Assembly (NCBI GenBank): GCA_009909085.1
Contig: JAAANX010000076.1
Coordinates: 1 to 32,610, forward strand
Direction: 5' to 3'
DNA: 32,610 nt
Source: Cyanobacteria bacterium GSL.Bin1
GTDB lineage: Bacteria > Cyanobacteriota > Cyanobacteriia > Cyanobacteriales > Rubidibacteraceae
The position numbers and the translations under genes were made by a program. Positions 26,200-32,349 of the stretch are shown here, piece after piece. The notes below the pieces were generated by a model. That model saw only the letters and a program-made list of their open reading frames with translations, searched no databases and was not told where the DNA came from. How positions within the stretch are numbered: position 1 is the stretch's first letter; the number at the start of each line of letters is the position of its first letter.

Positions 26200-27111
26200 A
26201 TGGGAACTGTTATTAGTACCGTTAACATGAAAGGAGGGGTCGGTAAAACTACCCTAACGGTTAATCTTGCCACTTGTTTAGCCAAGAACCATCAAAAACG
26301 AGTTTTAGTGGTCGATTTAGACTCACAAATTAGTGCGACTCTGAGTTTGATGCCGCCGCAAGAGTTTTCTAAAGCACGTCGGACTCGGCGCACACTCAGT
26401 TATCTCATTGATAAAGTAGTGCGTCCGAATATTCGTCGGAAGTACGATACACCTGATTTGATTTATTCGCAAATTTGCGAAATTAATGGCTTAGAATTAC
26501 TCGCTGGGGATATTGAACTTTATGATGAGTATTTAGTCTCGAAAAAACTCCATGAAGAAGCGATTTCCGATTCTGAACAAGATTTTAATCAGGCTTGGGA
26601 TCATTTTGAAGTAACGCTGGTCCGAAAAATTCTGGAACCGGTCATTGATGACTATGATTTTATTATTATGGACTGTGCGCCGGGTTATAATTTACTCACT
26701 CGTAGCGGCATTGCTGCTAGTGATTTTTATTTACTTCCCGCCCGCCCAGAACCCTTATCGTTAATTGGGGTTCAATTGCTAGAAAAGCGGATTGCTCGCT
26801 TAAAAAACAATGATAAAACTGAATCCGAGCAACTGAAAAAACTCAGTTTATTAGGGATTACTTTTATCTTATCCCATGGGGGATTATTTGGTCGCTACTA
26901 TAAGCAAGTAATGCAACGGATTGAGCAAGATTTTGAACCGGATCAAATCTTTCGAGAGCAAATTCCCATGGATGTGAATGTGGCGAAAGCTGTGGATATG
27001 TTTACTCCGGCTGTTTTAGCAATGCCCAATTCTTCAGGGTCAAAAGCATTTGTCAAACTCACCGAAGAAATTTTGAAGAAAATATCTAATGCTTATAGTT
27101 ATTCCAAATAA
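26200..27111 (+). CDS. ParA family ATPase (orphan)
   Basis: The 303-residue MinD/ParA ATPase has the deviant Walker A KGGVGKTT (residues 11-18) with both Lys, Walker A' VVDLDSQ, and Walker B FIIMDCAPG. No parB-like or mcdB-like partner gene lies beside it. Homologues move or position cargo such as plasmids, chromosomal origins, carboxysomes or chemotaxis clusters; the cargo here is unknown. It is the last intact core-type gene before the toxin-antitoxin debris that begins about 50 bp downstream, so it may belong to the island's edge. Confidence 0.88.
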   Translation: MGTVISTVNMKGGVGKTTLTVNLATCLAKNHQKRVLVVDLDSQISATLSLMPPQEFSKARRTRRTLSYLIDKVVRPNIRRKYDTPDLIYSQICEINGLELLAGDIELYDEYLVSKKLHEEAISDSEQDFNQAWDHFEVTLVRKILEPVIDDYDFIIMDCAPGYNLLTRSGIAASDFYLLPARPEPLSLIGVQLLEKRIARLKNNDKTESEQLKKLSLLGITFILSHGGLFGRYYKQVMQRIEQDFEPDQIFREQIPMDVNVAKAVDMFTPAVLAMPNSSGSKAFVKLTEEILKKISNAYSYSK

Positions 27112-27160
27112 AAACTAACAGGAAGTAGAATGTTGAAAGCAGGAGAAAAATATAAATTTC

Positions 27161-27229
27161 TCAAAACTCGCGATCGCGCAAACGGTTAAACCACCGCGCC
27201 TATCGTTCTGTTTGACGGACTTCTAACAT
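27161..27229 (-). pseudogene. 5' fragment of a RelE/HigB-type toxin gene, copy 1
   Basis: The frame reads MLEVRQTER-stop-ARWFNRLRDR then EF-stop. The start matches phage-Gp49/RelE-like toxins (M[IL]EVRQTExxxxWxxxLRDR). A TAG replaces the Tyr codon that copy 2 (32399-32467) still has. Homology stops right after the HIP1 octamer coding LRDR. Confidence 0.75.
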
Positions 27230-27251
27230 TTTTTCAGTGTATCAAACAAAC
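27169..27251. repeat. 83-bp direct repeat, left copy
   Basis: This copy matches 32407-32489 in the same orientation with five mismatches over 83 bp (about 94% identity). It covers the start of the relE-like fragment, its 22-bp leader, and the HIP1 site. The two copies enclose 5.2 kb of toxin-antitoxin and IS sequence. Confidence 0.9.
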
Positions 27252-27261
27252 TAAAGGCTGT

Positions 27262-27360
27262 GATCGCGCTTTCCTTCCCAAACAGAGGATCGCGCCTTAA
27301 CTTTCCTTTCCGCTTATTCCAAAGCGCGATCGCTGCTTCCTTCCCAAAAATCCGATCTCG
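27262..27360. repeat. HIP1-linked modular intergenic repeat, cluster 1
   Basis: Module A is GATCGCGC-TTTCCTTCCCAAA (27262-27282), then comes a HIP1-like GATCGCGC. Module B is TTTCCTTTCCGCTTATTCCAA (27302-27322). A second module A follows, beginning with HIP1 at 27324. The same modules recur at 27888, 30667, 31031, 31131 and 32350, always in this orientation. Confidence 0.75.
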
Positions 27361-27417
27361 CTTTGCCTTTTCTATATTCTTTATTGTTCCAAGCATTCCT
27401 CCCGAGAAAACTCCTGC

Positions 27418-27600
27418 TTACCTTAAGATTCGTGCTAACAATCCGACGCTAATCTCTCCTTTATGAGGATTTGGAATAATTAAAGTTCGATTTCCTCTTC
27501 GCATTTGGGGATGTTGTCCTCCGGCAAAGGGACCTTCAAACCCAAGTTCCTTTAAACGTTGTACTAACTCATTGTAAGTTACAGGAGATAAACGAGCCAT
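27418..27600 (-). CDS. hicA: HicA-type mRNA interferase, C-terminally truncated
   Basis: HicA toxins are small double-stranded-RNA-binding-fold RNases. This 60-residue frame keeps the catalytic His context AGGQHPQM (H30) and the NPHKGEISVGLLARILR helix. It stops at a TAA where relatives have Gln-Ala-Gly. Downstream sequence still codes the missing tail: GCA GGA GTT, then after one extra T, SREECLEQ and a stop at 27381. Thus one nonsense change and one 1-nt insertion have removed about ten residues. It begins 1 bp after the hicB stop. Toxicity is uncertain. Confidence 0.8.
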   Translation of the reverse strand: MARLSPVTYNELVQRLKELGFEGPFAGGQHPQMRRGNRTLIIPNPHKGEISVGLLARILR

Positions 27601-27601
27601 T

Positions 27602-27847
27602 TTAGACAGGTTGAGTCAGATGGTTGAGGTTAATATTGGCGATTACAGGAATTTCTAAACCTAAACTCAATCGTAAAGCAATCCAGTCACTGAGAGCTTC
27701 TCTAAGTTCTCGGCGACATCCTTCAAGGGTAGAATGATTCGCCCAGACCCCTTCTAAAGGTGGAATCTCGCCCCAGTAAGATTGATCGTCTTCGATAATT
27801 TCGTAAGTTGCAAGTTCCATTGCTTGATCGATATAGTTGGCTAGCAT
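27602..27847 (-). CDS. hicB: HicB-type antitoxin
   Basis: This antitoxin neutralises HicA and usually represses the operon. The 81-residue frame from the ATG at 27847 (MLANYIDQAMELATYEI) contains the HicB core YWGEIPPLEGVWANHSTLEGCRRELREALSDWIALRL. The open frame continues 29 residues further upstream through HIP1-containing repeat sequence, so the internal ATG is the better start. The order is antitoxin then toxin, 1 bp apart. It appears intact while its toxin gene is damaged. Confidence 0.85.
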   Translation of the reverse strand: MLANYIDQAMELATYEIIEDDQSYWGEIPPLEGVWANHSTLEGCRRELREALSDWIALRLSLGLEIPVIANINLNHLTQPV

Positions 27848-27887
27848 TGCTTCGTATGTCGAAAACACTTCTTCTTTTACCAAAAAA

Positions 27888-27991
27888 GCGATCGCGCTTT
27901 CCTCTCCAAAACCCTTGATCGCGCCAACTATCAATTCTCATTATCTATCGTAGCAGCTTAGAAATTTCCTAAAGATAGCGCGATCGCGCTT
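27888..27991. repeat. HIP1-linked modular repeat, cluster 2
   Basis: Module A (GCGATCGC-GCTTTCCTCTCCAAAACCC-TTGATCGCGCC, 27888-27924) is followed by a segment (27937-27991) that reappears at 30994-31043. The shared words are TATCGTA-CAGCT and AAGAAATTTCCTAAA just before a HIP1 site. Both copies read as decayed versions of LGNFLAGTIDE on the reverse strand, so they derive from the 3' end of a lost gene. Confidence 0.7.
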
Positions 27992-28002
27992 TGAGTTCTC
28001 AT

Positions 28003-28097
28003 TTACCTATCAAGAATTTCACATGGATGTACGACTTTAATATCAGCTATTCCTGAAAAATCATTGGGATGAGGAGTTACTAAACCGTAAGATAATA
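28003..28097 (-). pseudogene. C-terminal remnant of a PIN-domain (VapC-like) toxin
   Basis: The frame LLSYGLVTPHPNDFSG and then IADIKVVHPCEILDR-stop matches the last beta strand and tail of PIN-domain toxins (VTPxPxDF). Its upstream part is replaced by the end of the ISL3 relic at 28098. Confidence 0.6.
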
Positions 28098-28123
28098 GGC
28101 TCTTCTAGACTAGGTATGACAAA

Positions 28124-28266
28124 TTAAGAACAAAAATGCCAACTTAATAAAAGTCTTCTTCTAAAGTTGTTGAAATTTCTTAAGCCAAATGCTCTCCTCT
28201 TAATTAACTTAATTTTTTGATTGATTCCCTCCACGACTCCTTGGGTTGTTCTTTCATCAAAGTAGC
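28124..28266 (-). pseudogene. ISL3 transposase, C-terminal piece
   Basis: The frame YFDERTTQGVVEGINQ and then KIKLIKRRAFGLRNFNNF...LSWHF-stop is the conserved C-terminus of ISL3 transposases, with the last catalytic Glu in VVEGINQ. It is in a different frame from the N-terminal piece. About 190 residues of the catalytic domain that normally lie between them are missing. Confidence 0.75.
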
Positions 28267-28641
28267 CTATAGGTATTCTGCGCTCACTTCTTGATTTCTT
28301 TTTTCTAAAAATGCGATGGGTTTTCTTTGGTCTAAGTCCACTAAAACAGCAGCATAATTTTTCCCTCCTTTCACCTGAGTAATCTCATCAATTCCTAGCT
28401 TTTTTAGATGCTTAGGTTTCTCAGCTAAAAAATCCGCTTCTGCTTCTTTCAATAAGGTTTCAATTTCCGCTGGGGTCAGACCATTTCTTTGGGCTGTATT
28501 CAGAACATCTGTTTCTAAGACTTCCTTCACCACTTTCGAGGCTAGTCTTTTTGTATAAGTTCTTCTTTTTTTCACAAAACTTAGTTCCTCTGAAAACACC
28601 TTCCGACAACTTTTACATCTAAATTGACGACGATTGACCAA
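28267..28641 (-). pseudogene. ISL3 transposase, N-terminal piece
   Basis: The 124-residue frame contains half of the zinc finger (RCKSCRKVF), a helical DNA-binding segment, and the start of the DDE domain LGIDEITQVKGGKNYAAVLVDLDQ with the first catalytic Asp. It ends at an internal deletion (KRNQEVSAEYL-stop). The true N-terminus before the zinc finger is also lost, so it is inactive. Confidence 0.8.
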
Positions 28642-28671
28642 CGGTCATCCGCAGGCTCCCGAATTTAACCA

Positions 28672-29187
28672 TTACTCGTATATCTTGCTACGGTCAAAGG
28701 CTTCATTAGCCAGACTTACATTTGTTTTTGGCAGTTGCTCAACCCACTCTTGGAAGTCTTTGGCACGTTCTAAAGGAGTTGCCCGTTGCCAAAAGGGAAT
28801 TTCAGCACATTGCTGGGATTGATCTTTATGCTGATTGAGGGAAAGCCTCTGTGAATAATTCTTCAGTAGTCTTTCGATAGGTTCATAAGCGCGAACAATG
28901 CGCTGGCTTATCAACATGAGACTTTCAAAATACCAAGCATAGCCTTGAAGTAGTTCTCTTACTCGGTCTCGATGGACGAAAACTTTTGCACTAACATCAT
29001 ACTCGCCTTCAAATTTAGCTTTGGCATGAATAATAGAATCCCTCAATTGAATTGAGTTTAGGAGATAATTCCATTCAGGACTGTTACTCTTATCAAGGCT
29101 AAAGAGATTCCCTCTACTCTCACCCAACTCATACTGAGTTTTTCTGTTAGTTAATCTAAAGTCGTGATTGCTGCTTCTGCACAACAA
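28672..29187 (-). CDS. HEPN-like helical protein, probably 5'-truncated
   Basis: The 171-residue helical frame carries LRDSIIHAK, an R-x4-H motif (R49, H54) of the kind that forms HEPN RNase active sites. Long amphipathic helices follow (RVRELLQGYAWYFESLMLISQRIV). The only available start is a TTG directly after repeat DNA containing GCGCGATC, so the N-terminus may have been replaced. HEPN proteins often work as toxins beside MNT antitoxins; none is adjacent. The identification rests on a motif and is tentative. Confidence 0.45.
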   Translation of the reverse strand: MLCRSSNHDFRLTNRKTQYELGESRGNLFSLDKSNSPEWNYLLNSIQLRDSIIHAKAKFEGEYDVSAKVFVHRDRVRELLQGYAWYFESLMLISQRIVRAYEPIERLLKNYSQRLSLNQHKDQSQQCAEIPFWQRATPLERAKDFQEWVEQLPKTNVSLANEAFDRSKIYE

Positions 29188-29376
29188 TTGTGATCGCGCT
29201 TTAAGTCCTCATCTACTTTCTATGATCGCGCCACATCGCCATAAAGGGATCATTCTCTAAATCAGTATTGGGTGAGCCAGAGATCAATTCGTCCTGTTGG
29301 TATTTTTGCTTCAAAAACGCGATCAGCCTGACAACTTGAGTCTGTGCTTCAGTTGGTAGGGCTAAAAATTCATCTA

Positions 29377-29391
29377 CTCACATCTTGCACC
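29377..29391 (+). repeat. Left terminal inverted repeat of the IS
   Basis: The sequence is CTCACATCTTGCACC, matching the right end in 14 of 15 positions. It is preceded directly by the TCTA target duplication. Confidence 0.85.
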
Positions 29392-29444
29392 AAAGATCAA
29401 AAGACGAGTAAATAAGGAAATACTTCTAATCTGACTTTGGATTA

Positions 29445-30560
29445 ATGAAAGACCTGAGTAATGCACAAGAGCTCATCTATCAATTGGTAGAACTGATGGA
29501 AAGCGACTACCAAAAACAGAGTCTTCAAGCCTTTCTAGAACTGTTTCTCAAGGCCCAAGGAACACACCGGCCCCAACACTCTCAAGTCAAATCAGCTAGT
29601 GCTCTCAGTCGTTTTCTCAATCATTATCTTTGGTCGGCACGAGCGCTCATTCGCCAAGTCAGACGGATGATTAAGCAACAACTAAGCCACTATCATCCCC
29701 GAGGTCGGCGTCCTCACTTACAAGTAATCGTTGACTTAACAACCTTGGAAAAACGGGGAAAGTTTAAGGGCTATCAAGACCTAGTTCATGTGTTTGATGG
29801 CAAGAGAGGATTGCATCTAGTCGTCATCTATCTGGTAGTGGGACGGTGGCGTCTTCCATGGAGTTTTCGCGTCTACAGAGGAAAAGGATATTCAACTCCA
29901 GCACAGTTGGGATTGAAGTTAGTACGGCAACTGCCCCGATGGCTAAAACGCCAATTTCAGGTCATGGTATTGGCAGACACAGCTTTTGGTAGCATCGAAT
30001 TTCTCAAAGGATTACGCTCTCTGAGGCTTCATGCTATTACTGGTGTCCGTCGTGACCGTCTTCTCCAAGATGGTCGCCCTCTGTGGCAACTACATAAGCC
30101 GGGCCAACAAGTCAGGCTTCAAGGACTTAATTTTCCGGTTACTGTAGCTTGGTTCTATCTCAAACGAGATGGAGAAAGGAAACCCTCTAAACGGTATGTT
30201 CTATCCACTAAAGCCTTAAAAGCTAGTACCATTGTTTGGTGGGGAAGACATCGCTGGCAGATTGAGGGATTTTTTAAGACAGCTAAATACCGTTTTGGTC
30301 TCCATCAGTTTGGTCAAAAGACTCTCACGGGAATGTATCGTTGGTTAATCTTGTCCTTAGTCGCTTTTCTGCTTGCTCATTGGGGTTATCTTTCTCTCGA
30401 TACCAGAGAGTTACCGGATTGGGGAGTGGCTGCAACCATTATCCTTGAGACTTGCTTGGTAGAATTAGTTATTGCTCTATTGTTAGCTGAAGTTGAGCGT
30501 CAACGGCCTTTACTCAAACAGCAGGGATTAGATGTTCAAATTACCAGGTGCAAGATCTGA
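29445..30560 (+). CDS. DDE transposase, IS4-like
   Basis: The 371-residue transposase is intact. The catalytic triad is visible as D97 (VIVDLTTLEKRGKF), D178 (VLADTAFGS) and E274 in the R-(3)-E-(6)-K signature RWQIEGFFKTAK. The C-terminal part after 290 is hydrophobic and helical, as in this cyanobacterial group. The family could be placed in IS4 or IS701; the 4-bp duplication is more like IS701. Its stop codon TGA lies within the right terminal repeat. It is opposite in orientation to the gene it disrupts. Confidence 0.9.
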   Translation: MKDLSNAQELIYQLVELMESDYQKQSLQAFLELFLKAQGTHRPQHSQVKSASALSRFLNHYLWSARALIRQVRRMIKQQLSHYHPRGRRPHLQVIVDLTTLEKRGKFKGYQDLVHVFDGKRGLHLVVIYLVVGRWRLPWSFRVYRGKGYSTPAQLGLKLVRQLPRWLKRQFQVMVLADTAFGSIEFLKGLRSLRLHAITGVRRDRLLQDGRPLWQLHKPGQQVRLQGLNFPVTVAWFYLKRDGERKPSKRYVLSTKALKASTIVWWGRHRWQIEGFFKTAKYRFGLHQFGQKTLTGMYRWLILSLVAFLLAHWGYLSLDTRELPDWGVAATIILETCLVELVIALLLAEVERQRPLLKQQGLDVQITRCKI

Positions 30561-30561
30561 G
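30547..30561 (-). repeat. Right terminal inverted repeat of the IS
   Basis: On the + strand it reads GGTGCAAGATCTGAG. It overlaps the last codons of the transposase and is followed directly by TCTA. Confidence 0.85.
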
Positions 30562-30647
30562 TCTAGGAACTCTTGGTTTGTCATCGTGATACCTTTACAG
30601 CAGGATCAATATTTGCTAGCTCTAGCATTATACTCATTGCTTCTATC

Positions 30648-30734
30648 TTAAATTCTAAGGAAGAGAGCGCGATCGCGCTTTCCTCTTAAAAAGCGAATGG
30701 CAACAGAAGTATCCAGTGCAATCTCACCACTCAT
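30648..30734 (-). pseudogene. VapC-type PIN toxin, 28-codon stub
   Basis: The frame MSGEIALDTSVAIRFLRG is the normal N-terminus of a VapC toxin (first catalytic Asp in ALDTSV). It then runs into KRDRALFLRI-stop, coded by a HIP1-containing repeat (30667-30680). The remaining roughly 110 residues are absent. The ATG overlaps the end of the upstream antitoxin gene, as in real vapBC operons. Confidence 0.75.
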
Positions 30735-30933
30735 TCACATCTATCTGCCGACAATCGTTAATAATCACTTGCTGTAATTTTTCAGCCTCCGCATCACTTA
30801 AAATACCAGCAAATTTTTTGAGAGGATGAGTTTTGCGGGTCGCTTTAACTCGATGTAAAAAATCTAACACGACTGGAATAAGGTCATCAGGAATTTGTTC
30901 CAGTTCTGCAATCAGTTGTTCGCGATTAGTCAT
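30724..30933 (-). CDS. VapB-like antitoxin
   Basis: The 69-residue protein (MTNREQLIAELEQIPDDLIPVVLDFL, then HPLKKFAGILSDAEAEKLQQVI and a NEW tail) has the layout of VapB-like antitoxins: an N-terminal dimerisation/DNA-binding helix pair and a C-terminal toxin-wrapping segment. Its stop codon overlaps the start of the vapC stub by 11 bp. It appears complete although its toxin is gone. Confidence 0.7.
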   Translation of the reverse strand: MTNREQLIAELEQIPDDLIPVVLDFLHRVKATRKTHPLKKFAGILSDAEAEKLQQVIINDCRQIDVNEW

Positions 30934-31104
30934 GGATCTATCAACCTCAATTTATTTGACTTATGACATATGGTCGCGCAAAATCTTAAGTTACTCATCT
31001 ATCGTACCAGCTAAGAAATTTCCTAAAATCGCGCGATCGCGCTTTCCTCCCCAAAACCCTTGATCGCGCTTTACCTTTCCTTTCCGCTTATTCCAACACG
31101 CGAT

Positions 31105-31129
31105 GTTCCCTGTGGGAACCGGCGTAGCC
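31105..31129. mobile_element. 25-bp hairpin element inside a HIP1 site, copy 1
   Basis: The insert begins GTTCCC-TGT-GGGAAC and ends CGGCGTAGCC. It sits between GCGAT (31100-31104) and ATCGC (31130-31134), so excising it with one AT would restore GCGATCGC-like sequence. It resembles very small dispersed repeats known in cyanobacteria. Confidence 0.55.
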
Positions 31130-31158
31130 ATCGCGCTTTCCTCCCCAAAACTTGTGAT

Positions 31159-31183
31159 GTTCCCTGCGGGAACCGGCGTAGCC
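31159..31183. mobile_element. 25-bp hairpin element inside a HIP1-like site, copy 2
   Basis: It is identical to copy 1 except for one loop base (TGC instead of TGT). It lies between GTGAT (31154-31158) and ATCGC (31184-31188). Confidence 0.55.
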
Positions 31184-31296
31184 ATCGCGCTTTCACTTTT
31201 CTTTCAGTTGATTCCAATTTGCGATGCCCAAGGGGTGATGGCTATCCTACATCAAGCAGAGAGTAAAATGGGATAAAGTTGAGATTGAGTTGACTG

Positions 31297-31560
31297 ATGA
31301 CAAAAACGGTTGAAGGATTTTATCAAGACGGATACATTCAAATCAGTGAATTACCGCAAGGAGTCAGTGAACAGACTCAAGTTCTGGTGACATTCCTTGA
31401 ATCGGGCAAACTAAGCCCAAGTCAGTTACGCTCTCTTGCAGAACAGTTGGAGACACTAGCAGGGATTCAGCAAGGATTTGATGAATTAAATGCGGGACAA
31501 ACTCGTCCCCTTGCGGATTTTACTCAACAGATGCAACGCAAGTATGACATTTCAGATTGA
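31297..31560 (+). CDS. Antitoxin of a RelE/ParE-type pair
   Basis: The 87-residue protein has a short beta-rich N-terminus (TKTVEGFYQDGYIQISELP) similar to AF2212/DUF104-like antitoxins. A helix (LSPSQLRSLAEQLETLAGIQQGFDELNAG) and a flexible acidic tail (MQRKYDISD) follow. The toxin frame begins inside its last codons (ATG at 31544, 17-bp overlap), the normal arrangement for such pairs. The antitoxin seems intact; its toxin is not. Confidence 0.7.
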   Translation: MTKTVEGFYQDGYIQISELPQGVSEQTQVLVTFLESGKLSPSQLRSLAEQLETLAGIQQGFDELNAGQTRPLADFTQQMQRKYDISD

Positions 31561-31768
31561 AATTACTTCCATTGCTGAATCGCAAATTGAAAAAGCCTAT
31601 CAATGGTATCAGGAGCGTAACCCAAAGAAAATATCACAGAAATCTCTTAGCTTACAGTTGCTTTCCCTGATTGATCAGACTTTTTTGGGGATAGAGTCAC
31701 TGCTTTTCTTCCACTTTTTGCTTGTCTGTTACGCCAATCTGCAAACATGGCAGCCACATCATAGTTAA
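31544..31768 (+). pseudogene. RelE/ParE-type toxin, truncated after about 26 residues
   Basis: The start MTFQIEITSIAESQIEKAYQ and WYQERNP is typical of RelE/ParE toxins. After residue 26-30 the sequence becomes unrelated (ISQKSLSLQLLSL...) because it reads through the antisense strand of the convergent antitoxin gene. The core beta strands and catalytic residues are missing. Confidence 0.7.
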
Positions 31769-31832
31769 AAGCCTTGGCGCGTTCTTCTCTATATTGATGA
31801 ATTTCCTCTAGAATCTCATTATTTAATGTCAT
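31647..31832 (-). CDS. Antitoxin partner of the downstream-listed PIN toxin
   Basis: The 61-residue protein begins MTLNNEILEEIHQYREERAKAFNYDVAAMFADWRNRQ, a common small cyanobacterial protein found next to PIN toxins. The basic tail (SGRKAVTLSPKK) looks complete. Its ATG is 1 bp after the stop of the PIN toxin gene, so the order is toxin first and antitoxin second. Its 3' part is overlapped by the convergent truncated RelE frame. Confidence 0.7.
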   Translation of the reverse strand: MTLNNEILEEIHQYREERAKAFNYDVAAMFADWRNRQAKSGRKAVTLSPKKSDQSGKATVS

Positions 31833-31833
31833 T

Positions 31834-32307
31834 TTACTCTCCCATCAGTTCATAAGGGGTGCAAATTCTTGGTAGTTCATATCCAAAGTCAGAGCAGATT
31901 TGAGTTAGTTTTTTCTGGATTTGAACATTTGCAATATGCTTACAATTCCACGTTAGCAAATAGTCCATACCGTGAACAGTAGCGAGGGCAATATGAGCAG
32001 CATCATTTGCTGCTTTGTCTGGCAAGTTGCTTTTTGCTAAAAACTGAATTGTTAATTCTTGACCTGCTTCTGTTGGATTTAATAATTGACAATTTTCCAA
32101 GAGAGAAAGCCGTTTTGTCGCGATTTCTAAATCTCCTAGAGATGCTTCATCCACAACGATTAAGGAAGCAAATAAGTCAAAAATTTGACTCCGCTTTTCC
32201 CACCAATCTTTGGTTACTTCAATATTGGCTGCTAAAATCAAATTTTTGGTCGATCTAGCAGTCAAATATCCCAAAATACTGGTTTCAATATAAACAGTTT
32301 CTCTCAC
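31834..32307 (-). CDS. PIN-domain toxin (VapC-like), apparently intact
   Basis: The 157-residue PIN-domain protein begins VYIETSILGYLTAR, with Glu (E8) at the first acidic position, as in the 'YIETS' branch. The central acidic helix EASLGDLEIATKRL, then NDAAHIALATVHGMDYLLTWNCKHIAN supply the remaining acidic and structural positions. PIN toxins are Mg-dependent RNases, often cutting tRNA or rRNA. It is the only full-length type II toxin in the island, cotranscribed with the small antitoxin that follows. Confidence 0.8.
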   Translation of the reverse strand: MRETVYIETSILGYLTARSTKNLILAANIEVTKDWWEKRSQIFDLFASLIVVDEASLGDLEIATKRLSLLENCQLLNPTEAGQELTIQFLAKSNLPDKAANDAAHIALATVHGMDYLLTWNCKHIANVQIQKKLTQICSDFGYELPRICTPYELMGE

Positions 32308-32349
32308 ACCCTTTTAGAAAAATCTAATCTATAAGTTTTATCTTAACCT

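Larger units (their letters stand above)
28098..28641 (-). mobile_element. Relic of an ISL3 family insertion sequence
   Basis: The outer end begins GGCTCTTCTAGACTAGG (28098), which resembles ISL3 terminal repeats starting GGCTCTT. Inside lie the two remaining pieces of an ISL3 transposase. The opposite terminus is gone: the homology stops at 28641, next to the end of an unrelated frame. Confidence 0.65.
29377..30561 (+). mobile_element. Complete 1185-bp IS (IS4/IS701-type DDE), with 4-bp target duplication
   Basis: The ends are 15-bp inverted repeats, CTCACATCTTGCACC (29377-29391) and the complement of CTCAGATCTTGCACC (30547-30561), with one mismatch. TCTA is repeated directly outside both ends (29373-29376 and 30562-30565). 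The single gene inside is an intact transposase. The element interrupts an antitoxin gene. Confidence 0.88.
29213..30584 (-). pseudogene. Antitoxin gene split by an insertion sequence
   Basis: The 5' part (30562-30584) codes MTNQEFL and the 3' part (29213-29376) codes DEFLALPTEAQTQVVRLIAF...PFMAMWRDHRK-stop. Removing the IS and one copy of TCTA joins them in frame as a 60-residue VapB-like antitoxin (DUF2281-like wording). The C-terminus stops soon after MWRD, at a GCGCGATC joint with repeat DNA. It probably lost a tail there before or after the insertion. Confidence 0.8.
30994..31220. repeat. HIP1-linked modular repeat, cluster 3, with two split-HIP1 inserts
   Basis: This is the largest repeat block. 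The segment shared with 27937-27991 comes first (30994-31043), then module A (31031-31069) and module B (31070-31097). Two HIP1-like sites follow, each interrupted by the same 25-bp hairpin element (31105-31129 and 31159-31183), separated by another module A. A degenerate module B (31190-31216) ends the block. No credible gene lies here. Confidence 0.8.

Noticed and set aside
27260..27466. 68-residue + frame ALSFPNRGSRLNFPFRLFQ...
   Set aside because: It is a translation of HIP1-linked repeat modules and antisense hicA. It has no family resemblance.
27723..27941. 72-residue reverse frame RIDSWRDQGFWRGKRDRFFGKRRS...
   Set aside because: It is a shadow of hicB in another frame plus HIP1 repeat DNA. 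The RDxxFWxGKRDR wording comes from module A and recurs at 31031-31069.
28003..30734. vapC stub and PIN C-terminal remnant as two halves of one toxin gene
   Set aside because: They are on the same strand and in the right order, but the N-terminus (MSGEIALDTSV type) and the tail (VTPHPNDF type) seem to belong to different PIN subfamilies. Three unrelated segments lie between them.
30991..31185. 64-residue reverse frame MATPVPAGNITSFG...LGNFLAGTIDE
   Set aside because: It is composed of repeat modules (two ATPVP-GNI units are the 25-bp inserts). Only the last 13 residues may descend from a real gene, so it was treated as repeat DNA.
31000..31220. Possible CRISPR array
   Set aside because: The repeats are adjacent or nested modules of unequal length with HIP1 sites. 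There are no regular spacers and no cas genes.
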